DNA of 64,000 nucleotides from Ruania halotolerans (lineage in GTDB: Bacteria; Actinomycetota; Actinomycetes; Actinomycetales; Beutenbergiaceae), in contig NZ_CP088017.1 in the NCBI RefSeq assembly GCF_021049285.1, forward strand, positions 1,995,380-2,059,379, in the 5' to 3' direction. Every line of letters begins with the position of its first letter. Within the stretch, counting starts at the first letter, position 1. The translations under genes were made by a program, and so were the position numbers. Under the pieces are notes generated by a model. It worked only from the letters and a program-made list of their open reading frames with translations, searched no databases and was not told the origin of the DNA. Positions 9,167 through 16,471 of this stretch are shown in pieces.

Positions 9167-10125
9167 CGGTGCTCCTGGGTTGCGGGTGTCGTGTCGGTGG
9201 TGAGCGCCTCGTTGACCGTGCGTGCACGGTCAACAGAAGCACCGTCGTCGGGTGGGTTGGTGGTGGGCGGGTCGAGCGCGGGAGGGGTACTGATCCACCG
9301 CAGTGCTGAGGTGCCCAGGCGGCCGGCCAGGCGGGCGGGCAGCGTAGGGACGTCTGCGGGCAGGCCGAGCATGGTGCGCCCCCATGCCGGAAGGCTCGCC
9401 GTGGCGGCGAGTGCGAGCAACCCGTATCCGTGGCGTGCTGGCGCCGGGACCGGGGGCCGGTGCAGGAGGAACTCGGCCACCTCGCGTGCCTCCTGGCTGC
9501 CGGTGAGCTCGGGCCGGTACCGAGCCAGCGCCGCGGTGAGTTCGGCACGGGAGGTGGGCACATCGGCGGCGCCGAGACGAGTAGCGACTGAACCTGCCTG
9601 CGCCACGTACTCGTCCTGCTCGGCGCGAGTGAGCTGACGGCGGCCGAAGAGGGTATGCGCGGTGAGGAAGGAGTCGATCTCGGCGATATGCACCCAGGTG
9701 AGCAGGTGCGGATCGTCCGCGCGGTAGGGGCGCCCGTCCGGGGCGGTGCCCAGGATGCGCCGATGGACCGCCTGCACGATCGCGATCGCCTGCTCGGCGT
9801 CCTCGATGGTGGCGTAGGTGGTGGTGGCGATGTAGGTGGCGGTGCGCGCCAGACGCCCCCAGACGTCTTCGCGGTAACGGGAGTGCTGGGCCACACCGGC
9901 CATCGCGAGCGGGTGCAGCGCCTGGAGCAGCAGGGCACGGATGCCCCCGATGTACATCGAGGTGTCACCGTGCACCACGCCGATGGGGGAGTCGGGGGTG
10001 AACCAGCGCGGGCCGGGAGTGCGGTGGATACGGTGCTGAATGCTGGCCGGGTCTGGACCGGCGACGCGTTGCATCAGCGCCGCGTTGAGGCGGATGCGAG
10101 CGTGGTGCAACGGGTGACGGGGCAC
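9163..10125 (-). CDS. DUF2236 / MpaB-type oxygenase family protein
   Basis: About 320 aa from GTG 10125, the first start after the preceding gene ends at 10166; an ATG at 10074 is the alternative. The sequence shows the DUF2236 (latex-clearing-protein/MpaB-like) pattern: WFTPDSPIGVVHGDTSMYIG, LLLQALHPLAMAGVAQHS, then a histidine-containing HLLTWVHIAEIDSFL segment and TRAEQDEYVAQAG. The family is thought to bind heme b and oxidise diverse substrates. The gene overlaps the PIG-L start by four bases. Substrate unknown. Confidence 0.75.
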   Translation of the reverse strand: MPRHPLHHARIRLNAALMQRVAGPDPASIQHRIHRTPGPRWFTPDSPIGVVHGDTSMYIGGIRALLLQALHPLAMAGVAQHSRYREDVWGRLARTATYIATTTYATIEDAEQAIAIVQAVHRRILGTAPDGRPYRADDPHLLTWVHIAEIDSFLTAHTLFGRRQLTRAEQDEYVAQAGSVATRLGAADVPTSRAELTAALARYRPELTGSQEAREVAEFLLHRPPVPAPARHGYGLLALAATASLPAWGRTMLGLPADVPTLPARLAGRLGTSALRWISTPPALDPPTTNPPDDGASVDRARTVNEALTTDTTPATQEHR

Positions 10126-10165
10126 TCTCCCAGTGTGGCCTACGCACGGGAAGATCTCGCGCGGC

Positions 10166-10849
10166 TCAGGAGCGCTGGAAGGCCGAACGGATTCGCACCC
10201 AGAGCGGATCGCGTTCGGAGACTCCCGAGACGATACCCATGACCCCGCCGATCTGTCCGAGACCGCACGAGATGCCGAGGGTGCCGACCACGGCGAACGC
10301 CGTGACCATGCCGGTGAAATCTCCGCGGACCTCGGCAGGAGCGAACAGCATCGACAGCCCGAAGATCCCGGCGAGGAACGCAAGGCTTCCGGTGGCGATG
10401 CGGGCGTAGATCGTCGGCTCAAAGTTCACGGTGCGCGCCTCAATCCACCCGGCGGCATGGCGCCGCCGCCCCCAGCGGGTGTACGGCAGCTTCATCCACC
10501 AGATGCTGGCCCGGACGAGCCGGCGACCGGTGCGCCAGAGCCGGACCAGCACGATCGAGGAGGCGGATGCGAGCAGCAGGCCCACGACGGCGATCCCCGC
10601 GACCAGAAGTTGCTCAGCAGTGGTGAATGCGGTGAACGATTGCGTGACGGCGTCAGCCGCCAGGCCCACGGTGACCGCACCGGCCGATGTACCGAGAAAC
10701 GACGCGACGCCGAGGCCCCAGCGGCTCCATCGCTCATAGTCGGACCTCAAGAGTGCAGCAGCCTGATCGGCCTGTACCGCATTCACCTCGGAGTTGCCCT
10801 GCGCTTCGATCCACTGCTGAGACTGCGGGCGGACCCATGCGAAAGCCAT
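10166..10849 (-). CDS. Four-helix membrane protein, unknown function
   Basis: 227 aa with ATG at 10849. About 55 residues of soluble N-terminus (EAQGNSEVNAVQADQAAALL) precede four hydrophobic segments: GVASFLGTSAGAVTVGLAA, LLVAGIAVVGLLLASASSIV, ARIATGSLAFLAGIFGLSML and VTAFAVVGTLGISCGLGQIG. A basic loop (LWRTGRRLVR and YTRWGRRRHAAG) separates the two hairpins. It precedes the DUF2236 gene on the same strand with a 40-base gap. No family recognised. Confidence 0.7.
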   Translation of the reverse strand: MAFAWVRPQSQQWIEAQGNSEVNAVQADQAAALLRSDYERWSRWGLGVASFLGTSAGAVTVGLAADAVTQSFTAFTTAEQLLVAGIAVVGLLLASASSIVLVRLWRTGRRLVRASIWWMKLPYTRWGRRRHAAGWIEARTVNFEPTIYARIATGSLAFLAGIFGLSMLFAPAEVRGDFTGMVTAFAVVGTLGISCGLGQIGGVMGIVSGVSERDPLWVRIRSAFQRS

Positions 10850-10972
10850 GGCAGAAGAGTACGGCGCGAGCGCTGGCAGTGGCGTCGGCTACGCGGAAGC
10901 AGCGGGGACCTCAATTGGAATGATCAGCCTCGGCTGCGGTAGTCTCAACCCGGTTCGTTACGGCGGACCGGA

Positions 10973-11046
<74 letters not shown>

Positions 11047-11052
11047 CACTGT

Positions 11053-11112
11053 GATGTCGCAGGACATCGGAATAGCCCGAACCCACGGATTGTGGGTTCG
11101 GGCTAGTTCTTT
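11053..11112. terminator. Strong hairpin terminator downstream of tRNA-Pro
   Basis: The 13-bp perfect stem AGCCCGAACCCAC (11074-11086) / GTGGGTTCGGGCT (11092-11104) with a 5-base loop is followed by AGTTCTTTG. A small dyad GATGTC-GCAG-GACATC (11053-11068) precedes it. A similar arrangement recurs at 14618-14694. Confidence 0.8.
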
Positions 11113-11114
11113 GT

Positions 11115-11215
11115 GGGGACGGTCCTGGGGGTCGCCCGGTGGGTTGGTAGCGCTTGGTGGGATCGAGGGCGAGTTCGCGCAGGATTTCGCCGGTGGCGGC
11201 GTCATGAGACCTCTC
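11115..11215 (-). pseudogene. Possible 3' remnant of an IS481-like transposase
   Basis: Read on the minus strand this stretch gives ATGEILRELALDPTKRYQ followed by PTGRPPGPSP, which resembles the C-terminal end of IS481-type integrase-core transposases in actinobacteria. No catalytic DDE region is present and no intact reading frame extends upstream, so at most a short relic survives beside the tRNA gene. The identification is from memory of the family tail. Confidence 0.3.
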
Positions 11216-11296
11216 GTCGCCGACGCGCGTACACGGTCGTCCATTCGCGTCCGGTGCGACGGGATGCACGAAAGTCCTCGGTGCTAGCTTTGCTGC

Positions 11297-12520
11297 ATGT
11301 CAGAGACGATGACTCTCGAGGACCTCTACAAGGATCTGCACGCGCATCCCGAGTTGGGCTTCCAGGAGCATCGGACCGCCGCTATCGCCTCCAAGCGGAT
11401 GCGTCAGCTGGGTCTGACTGTCACTGAGGGCATTGGGGGCACCGGAGTTGCCGCGGTGCTGGAGAACGGCGCAGGCCCGGTCGTGTGGCTTCGAGCCGAC
11501 ATGGATGCTCTGCCGGTGGAGGAGAAGACCGGTCTGGACTATGCAAGCGCAGCCTCAGCCGTCGGTCCTGAGGGTTTCGAGACCCCGCTCATGCACGCCT
11601 GTGGTCATGACATGCACGTCACCTGGCTGATCGGTGCCATGGAGCGTCTCGCGCGGGATCGGACGGAATGGTCCGGCACGGTCGTGGCGATCTTCCAGCC
11701 TGCGGAGGAAACCATGACCGGCGCGAACGCCATGATCGCTGACGGTCTCCTCGATCGGGTGCCTCGGCCTTCGATTGTGCTCGGCCAGCATGTGGCCCCG
11801 TTCCCTGCAGGGGTGATCTCGCTGACCTCCGGTGCGGCAATGGCCGGCGTCGACGATGTCACCGTTGTTCTGCACGGCCAGGGTGGTCACGGTTCCCGCC
11901 CGGAAACCACGATCGACCCAGTACTCGCAGCAGCGACGACAGTCATGCGTCTTCAATCGATCGTTTCCCGCGAGGTCACTCCCGGGAAACTTGCTGTCCT
12001 CACCGTCGGCCGGTTGCACGCGGGCAGCAAGTCCAACATCATCCCGGATGACGCAACACTGGACATCAGCATCCGCACCATCGACCCCGAAATCCGCGAC
12101 CGCGTGCTCGGTTCGGTGCGCAGGATCGTCGAGGGCGAATCCACAGCCAGCGGCATGACGACGCCGCCCACGATCACCGTCAACATGAGCGCCCCCGCCA
12201 CCGTGAACTCCGATGAGCACACTGAGCGGTTGCGGGAGCGATTCACTGACGAGTGGGGGAGCGCAATCATCGACTACGGCACGGTCTCCGGCAGCGAAGA
12301 TGTTGGCCAGCTGGCCGCAGCAGCAGACGCGCCACTCGTGTTCTGGATCATCGGCGGCGCAGACCCGGACACCGTGATGGCTGCCCGGGCCGTGGGCCGT
12401 TTCGAGCAGGACATCCCCAGCAACCACTCGCCGTATTTCGCACCTGTTCTGCGCCCCACGATCGAACGGGGAACTGAGGCACTCGTACTCGGCGCGCACA
12501 CTTTCCTGACAACGCACTAA
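11297..12520 (+). CDS. M20 family metallo-amidohydrolase (hippurate/IAA-amino-acid hydrolase type)
   Basis: 407 aa, the normal length. It starts almost at the domain edge with LHAHPELGFQEHRTAAI, followed by VVWLRADMDALPVEEKTGL and the metal motif MHACGHDMHVTWLIGAM, then FQPAEETMTGANAMI with the general-base Glu pair. The dimerisation domain lies around GQGGHGSRPETTIDPVLAA. The family hydrolyses N-acyl amino acids and related amides. No obvious Shine-Dalgarno precedes the ATG, which suggests a leaderless or weakly initiated message. It stands alone between the tRNA region and the SDR gene. Confidence 0.9.
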   Translation: MSETMTLEDLYKDLHAHPELGFQEHRTAAIASKRMRQLGLTVTEGIGGTGVAAVLENGAGPVVWLRADMDALPVEEKTGLDYASAASAVGPEGFETPLMHACGHDMHVTWLIGAMERLARDRTEWSGTVVAIFQPAEETMTGANAMIADGLLDRVPRPSIVLGQHVAPFPAGVISLTSGAAMAGVDDVTVVLHGQGGHGSRPETTIDPVLAAATTVMRLQSIVSREVTPGKLAVLTVGRLHAGSKSNIIPDDATLDISIRTIDPEIRDRVLGSVRRIVEGESTASGMTTPPTITVNMSAPATVNSDEHTERLRERFTDEWGSAIIDYGTVSGSEDVGQLAAAADAPLVFWIIGGADPDTVMAARAVGRFEQDIPSNHSPYFAPVLRPTIERGTEALVLGAHTFLTTH

Positions 12521-12535
12521 CCAACAGGTCTCTGA

Positions 12536-12694
12536 TGTGTCAGCACACAGCATCGGGTCCGCAACACCCGCGTGCTGAAGGAGAAGCCGGTCCGGCGGCT
12601 GGTCGGGCGTGCGTTGCTGGGAACCTTCGTGCCTATCGCGCTCGCCCTCATCGCGCTCCCGTCGGTGCACTGCCAGGGGTCTACCGAGATTTAG
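12536..12694 (+). other. Short open stretch, possible gene remnant
   Basis: Between the M20 stop and the convergent SDR stop, one plus-strand frame reads VLKEKPVRRLVGRALLGT and then a hydrophobic FVPIALALIALP before a stop at 12692-12694. It has no good start signal and no recognised family. It looks like the tail of a lost membrane protein but could be chance. Confidence 0.2.
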
Positions 12695-13504
12695 CTACGC
12701 CTCGGTATGGCTACCAAAAGAACGGAGCGAGAGGTCCTGCCAGTCTCGCCACGTGTCGAGGCGGTCGTGGTAGATCGCCTCGACGGCGGGGAATGACTTG
12801 CCGAAGAAGAGGCGGTGGGGCGGCTTGGGTGCATCGACTAGTTCCAGGATCGCAGCACGCGTCGCCCTGGCGTCTCCGACGTCCCAGCTCCCGCTGGCGC
12901 GAATGGCGTCGTACTCCGCAATCGGAGCACTGTGCCGCGAGCCGCGGTCGAGCCAATCGGTCTGGTACGGGCCGGGTTCCAGGTTGGTGACGTGGATGCC
13001 GAACCGCTCCACCTCCTGCCAGAGCGTCTCAGCGAGTCCCTCGAGTGCCCATTTGGAGGCGTGGTAGGCGCCGATGCCCGGGAATGTGCGGACGCCACCC
13101 TCGCTGGTGACCTGGATCAGGTGTCCACGCCCTTGATTGCGGAAGATGGGAAGCACGGCCTGGGTGACCCAGACTGCGCCGAAGAAGTTGGTCTCCATCT
13201 GCTCTCGCAGCTCGCGCTCGGTCAACTCCTCGACCATGCCGAAGTGGCCGTATCCCGCGTTGTTCACGACGACGTCGAGGACGCCGAATCGTGCCCGGGC
13301 CTGTTCGATCGCGTGGAAGACCCCGTCCCGATCGGTGACGTCCAGTTGCAGCGGCAGTACCGCGTCGCCGAATCGCTCGGCGTAGTCAGCGATCGCGTCG
13401 AGCGATCGTGCAGTCGCGACGACCCGGTCTCCCCGCTCCAGGGCCGCCTCGCTCCAGTGGCGGCCAAAGCCGGTAGACGTGCCTGTGATGAACCATGTCT
13501 TCAT
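12695..13504 (-). CDS. Short-chain dehydrogenase/reductase (SDR)
   Basis: 269 aa from ATG 13504, chosen because AAGGAG sits just upstream (13508-13513); longer frames run into the regulatory gap. The Rossmann motif FITGTSTGFGRH is at the N-terminus, LDVTDRDGVF marks the cofactor acidic residue, VVNNAGYG is the NNAG motif, and YHASKWALEG is the catalytic YxxxK with the preceding Ser in VTSEGG. The general class is NAD(P)-dependent oxidoreductase of the classical type; the substrate is unknown. The gene is divergent from a LysR regulator with a palindromic site between them. Confidence 0.9.
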   Translation of the reverse strand: MKTWFITGTSTGFGRHWSEAALERGDRVVATARSLDAIADYAERFGDAVLPLQLDVTDRDGVFHAIEQARARFGVLDVVVNNAGYGHFGMVEELTERELREQMETNFFGAVWVTQAVLPIFRNQGRGHLIQVTSEGGVRTFPGIGAYHASKWALEGLAETLWQEVERFGIHVTNLEPGPYQTDWLDRGSRHSAPIAEYDAIRASGSWDVGDARATRAAILELVDAPKPPHRLFFGKSFPAVEAIYHDRLDTWRDWQDLSLRSFGSHTEA

Positions 13505-13567
13505 GTTCTCTCCTTCGTTCACTGGTCCATCGTCGACCGCATTGAAACAATCCACCAGCGAATGTTT

Positions 13568-13584
13568 GGCATGACAAATATGCC
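13568..13584. promoter_or_regulatory. Candidate LysR operator in the SDR/LysR divergent promoter
   Basis: GGCAT-GACAAAT-ATGCC is a perfect 5-bp dyad with a 7-base AT-rich centre in the 110-bp divergent gap. LysR regulators typically bind such T-N11-A dyads. It lies about 30 bp before the regulator start, fitting autorepression and control of the SDR gene. Confidence 0.55.
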
Positions 13585-13614
13585 GCATTGGACTACCTGC
13601 TCTAGGGTCGTGAC

Positions 13615-14523
13615 GTGACCTTTGAGACGAGCACGCTGGCACTGCGCGTGCTGCGATCAGTGGCCGAGACCGGATCGTTCACCGCCGCGGCCGATGCCCT
13701 GGGCTACACGCAATCGGCGGTGTCGAAGCAGATCAGAGCCCTGGAAGGGGCGGTGGGGGCGCTTCTGTGCGAGCGCGGTGCGCGAGGAGTGCGGATGACC
13801 CAGGCGGGTGCGATCCTGGCGTCGCGCGGCACCTCCGCGCTCGACCAGTTGGATGCCGCGCAGCGTGCGGTCCGCGACCTCGGCAACGCACTCACGGGCA
13901 CTGTGGCGCTCGGGGGATTTCCCACCACGGCCGTCTGCCTCGTGCCGCGAACGATCGGAAGGATCGCCCGCGAGCACCCTCAGATCAGCGTCGAATTCAC
14001 GGAGGCCGGAACACCGGCCCAGATGCGCCGTCTCCGCGCCGGCCGGCTCAACCTGGCGATCATCGCGGTCGGTGAGGGCCTGCCCGATTACGACCTGGAG
14101 GGAGTGAGCACCGAGCCGCTGACCGGCGGCCGCTTGCGGGTCGCCGTCCCAGAAGGACATCGGTTCAGCAGCCTTGAGGTCGTCCCGGTCAGCGAACTCG
14201 TGAACGAGATATGGATCGGGGGTCACGGGGCCCAAGGCCATCCCCAGTTCGGCGCGTGGCCGACCATCGCCAACCCCACCGTCGCCCTCAAGACCGCCGA
14301 CTGGACATCTCGTCTCGGGTTCGTCGCAGCGGGAATCGGCATCACGACGATCCCGGCCCTGGCCGCAGCGGCGGTCCCGGCCGGGGTCATCACCATCCCG
14401 GTGCAGGACTCTCGTGCCCATCAACGCGAAATGCGCCTGGCCTGGGTAGGTGAACTCTCCACCGCCTCGCAAGCGGTGCAAGAAGCCCTCCATCTCGAAG
14501 CCAAGAAGATCGGCTCACAGTGA
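13615..14523 (+). CDS. LysR family transcriptional regulator
   Basis: 302 aa, the normal length, from GTG 13615 with AGGG seven bases upstream. The N-terminal winged helix has ALRVLRSVAETGSFTAAADA, YTQSAVSKQIRALE and GARGVRMTQAG; the rest is a periplasmic-binding-protein-like effector domain (LTGTVALGGFPTTAV through TTIPALAAAAVPAGV). It is divergent from the SDR gene, which is probably its target. Confidence 0.92.
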   Translation: MTFETSTLALRVLRSVAETGSFTAAADALGYTQSAVSKQIRALEGAVGALLCERGARGVRMTQAGAILASRGTSALDQLDAAQRAVRDLGNALTGTVALGGFPTTAVCLVPRTIGRIAREHPQISVEFTEAGTPAQMRRLRAGRLNLAIIAVGEGLPDYDLEGVSTEPLTGGRLRVAVPEGHRFSSLEVVPVSELVNEIWIGGHGAQGHPQFGAWPTIANPTVALKTADWTSRLGFVAAGIGITTIPALAAAAVPAGVITIPVQDSRAHQREMRLAWVGELSTASQAVQEALHLEAKKIGSQ

Positions 14524-14648
14524 TGATGCCTCGGCGGTGTAGTTCGGTATCCCTGCCGTGGACGGCCTGGGCGACGGTCTTGGCCACGATGGTGGAGGCG
14601 ATCGCTCCGAGATGTCCCCGATGTCGTGAGACACGGTGGTGACATCGG
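14524..14648. other. Non-coding stretch with insertion-sequence-like end motif
   Basis: Between LysR and the next minus-strand gene no intact gene is visible. CCGATGTC (14618-14625) and GACATCGG (14641-14648) form a perfect 8-bp dyad around GTGAGACAC, a layout seen at ends of IS481-type elements in actinobacteria. Minus-strand reading gives only a short unrecognised fragment (AKTVAQAVHGRDTELHRRG). Confidence 0.3.
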
Positions 14649-14694
14649 AAACCCCTGAAAAAACCACGGTTGTGGGTTCAGGGGTTTCGTTGTT
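14649..14694. terminator. Bidirectional hairpin terminator between LysR and MDR genes
   Basis: AAACCCCTGAA (14649-14659) pairs perfectly with TTCAGGGGTTT (14677-14687), enclosing CCAC/GTGG (14664-14667 with 14672-14675). It is followed by TTTCGTTGTT on the plus strand. The flanking genes converge here. Confidence 0.75.
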
Positions 14695-14742
14695 GGTGGG
14701 CGGGCCACTGCCGACGGCGCAGGCTGTGGTGCTCGCCGAACG

Positions 14743-15681
14743 TCAAACGGCGGGCGGGACGGCCACGACCTTGCCGTGGACCTCTCCCGCGTCGGCCTGT
14801 TCGTGGATGGCGGGCAGCTCGCTCAGCGGTACCCGCTGGGCGATCTCGACGTGGAGGTCGCCGCTGTCGACGAGGGCGACGAGGTTCGTGAGCACGTCTG
14901 CGTCGGGGTGGACGAAGATCGTGGCCGCGCGCACGTTCCGCTCTTCGTCGCCGGGCGTCGTCACAGTCGGCGTCGTGGACACGACGACGCCGCCATCGCG
15001 GACCCGTGCGACCAGGGCGGCGAACCCGTCGGGCGTGATCGGGGCCAGGTTGAGCAGTACATCGACAGGCTCGGTCACCGCGTCGAGCACGGAGGTCGCT
15101 GTGTGGTCGATGATCTCGTCCGCACCGGCCGCCTTGACGATCTCCCTGCTACGCGGGCTAGCTGTCGCGATCACGTAGGCACCGGCGCGCTTGGCCAGTT
15201 GCACGGCGTATCCGCCGACCGGGCCGCCGGCGCCGTTGATCAGCAATCGCTGGCCGGCCTTGAGGTCACCAGCCTCGAACAGCGCCTGTGAGGCAGTGAG
15301 CCCCACCGACGGCAACCCGGCAGCATCCGGTAATGGGATCCGAGTGGGCGCCTTCACCAGTACGTTCGCCGGGGCGACGACGTACTGCGCTGCCGAGCCG
15401 TCGGCATCCATGGGGATGAATCCGACCACGCTCTCGCCCACGGTGAGGCCTTGTACTCCTTCGCCCAGAGCGTCGATCGTGCCGGAGACGTCGTAGCCGG
15501 GAACGTGCGGCAGCGTGATCGGGATCGGCAGGAACCCGCCGCGCATTCCGCCGTCGGCCGGGTTGTATGCCGACCCGGCGACCCGGATGCGCACCTCTCC
15601 CGCACGGGGGGTCGGCTGGTCGACGTCCTCGTAGCGCAGAACTTCTGGGCCGCCTGCTTCGTGGAACCGTACTGCCTTCAT
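14743..15681 (-). CDS. NADPH-dependent quinone-oxidoreductase-like MDR protein
   Basis: 312 aa zinc-independent medium-chain dehydrogenase. The GroES-like N-terminus (MKAVRFHEAGGPEVLRYEDV, PHVPGYDVSGTIDALGEGV) is followed by the Rossmann motif INGAGGPVGGYAVQLAKRAG. The cysteine/histidine ligands of zinc MDRs are absent. Such proteins reduce quinones or enones and commonly sit under MarR control. The gene is divergent from a MarR regulator, and three repeats of one operator occupy the shared promoter region. Confidence 0.9.
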   Translation of the reverse strand: MKAVRFHEAGGPEVLRYEDVDQPTPRAGEVRIRVAGSAYNPADGGMRGGFLPIPITLPHVPGYDVSGTIDALGEGVQGLTVGESVVGFIPMDADGSAAQYVVAPANVLVKAPTRIPLPDAAGLPSVGLTASQALFEAGDLKAGQRLLINGAGGPVGGYAVQLAKRAGAYVIATASPRSREIVKAAGADEIIDHTATSVLDAVTEPVDVLLNLAPITPDGFAALVARVRDGGVVVSTTPTVTTPGDEERNVRAATIFVHPDADVLTNLVALVDSGDLHVEIAQRVPLSELPAIHEQADAGEVHGKVVAVPPAV

Positions 15682-15702
15682 GATGGTTTCCTCTCGGTGA
15701 TG

Positions 15703-15777
15703 TGCTTCGAAGTTGAAGCAATATGAGCGACACTAGCAGTGCTTCGAACTGGAAGCAAGTGCTTCGAATTGGAACGA
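15703..15777. promoter_or_regulatory. Triple MarR operator in the MDR/MarR divergent promoter
   Basis: Three 18-bp dyads share the pattern TGCTTCGAAnTnGAAGCA: 15703-15720 (perfect outer arms), 15740-15757, and a weaker third at 15760-15777 ending GGAACGA. The second and third are 20 bp apart, two helical turns, and 15-17 bp before the regulator ATG. Confidence 0.8.
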
Positions 15778-15793
15778 TTGGTAGACTCGCGCC

Positions 15794-16321
15794 ATGACCT
15801 CTTCGCCCACCTCTCTGGATGCCACACAGCTCGGTGCGTACTTCGCCCTCATCGAGGCGAGCAGTCTGCTGAAGCATGCTGTCGAGCAGCAGTTGCGCGA
15901 GGCAGGGGATCTCAGCTACGTGCAGTTCCAGCTCCTCGCCACGCTCGGCGACTCCCCGGAAGGCAGCCGCCGGATGACCGATCTGGCGGACGGCGTCGTG
16001 TACAGCCGCAGTGGGCTGACCTATCAAGCTCAGACGTTGGAGAAGCGGGGACTGGTGACCCGGACACCGTCCTGCGATGACGAGCGCAGCACGACCGTCA
16101 CGATCACCGAGGAAGGGCGTGCCGTTCTCGCGCAGGTCTTCCCGGGGCACGTGGATCTCCTCAACGACCTGCTGTTCGCCGCGCTGTCCCGCTCCGACAT
16201 CGAGACATTGGCCAACGTCCTCACTCGCGCGCGAGATCACATGCGTCGGACGCCGCCAAGGTCGGCGACATCACGACGGCGCAAGAAGACGGCCGACGCT
16301 GACCAAGCTCCGCAGAACTGA
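15794..16321 (+). CDS. MarR family transcriptional regulator
   Basis: 175 aa with the MarR winged helix: VQFQLLATLGDSPEGSRRMT, DLADGVVYSRSGLTYQAQTL, EKRGLVTRTPSCDDERSTTV and TEEGRAVL. The C-terminus is basic and disordered (TSRRRKKTADADQAPQN). It probably represses itself and the divergent oxidoreductase through the three dyads, with release by a phenolic or electrophilic compound as in family members. No cysteine for redox sensing appears except the Cys in PSCDD. Confidence 0.93.
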   Translation: MTSSPTSLDATQLGAYFALIEASSLLKHAVEQQLREAGDLSYVQFQLLATLGDSPEGSRRMTDLADGVVYSRSGLTYQAQTLEKRGLVTRTPSCDDERSTTVTITEEGRAVLAQVFPGHVDLLNDLLFAALSRSDIETLANVLTRARDHMRRTPPRSATSRRRKKTADADQAPQN

Positions 16322-16408
16322 CACATCCCCTGGCGGAGGTCGGGGCGCGAATAGCGCCGCGTATCTGGCGTGGTGTCAGGTCCTCAGTCAGTGGGGCGGT
16401 GACGATCC

Positions 16409-16434
16409 GGCGAACCCACGGCTATGGGTTCGCC
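16409..16434. terminator. Hairpin terminator between MarR and the ABC permease
   Basis: GGCGAACCCA (16409-16418) and TGGGTTCGCC (16425-16434) form a perfect 10-bp stem with a 6-base loop between convergent genes. The core resembles the 11074 hairpin. Confidence 0.7.
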
Positions 16435-16471
16435 GCCACTGCGTTGCTGGGCCGGGTCGTTGGTGCCGCGG

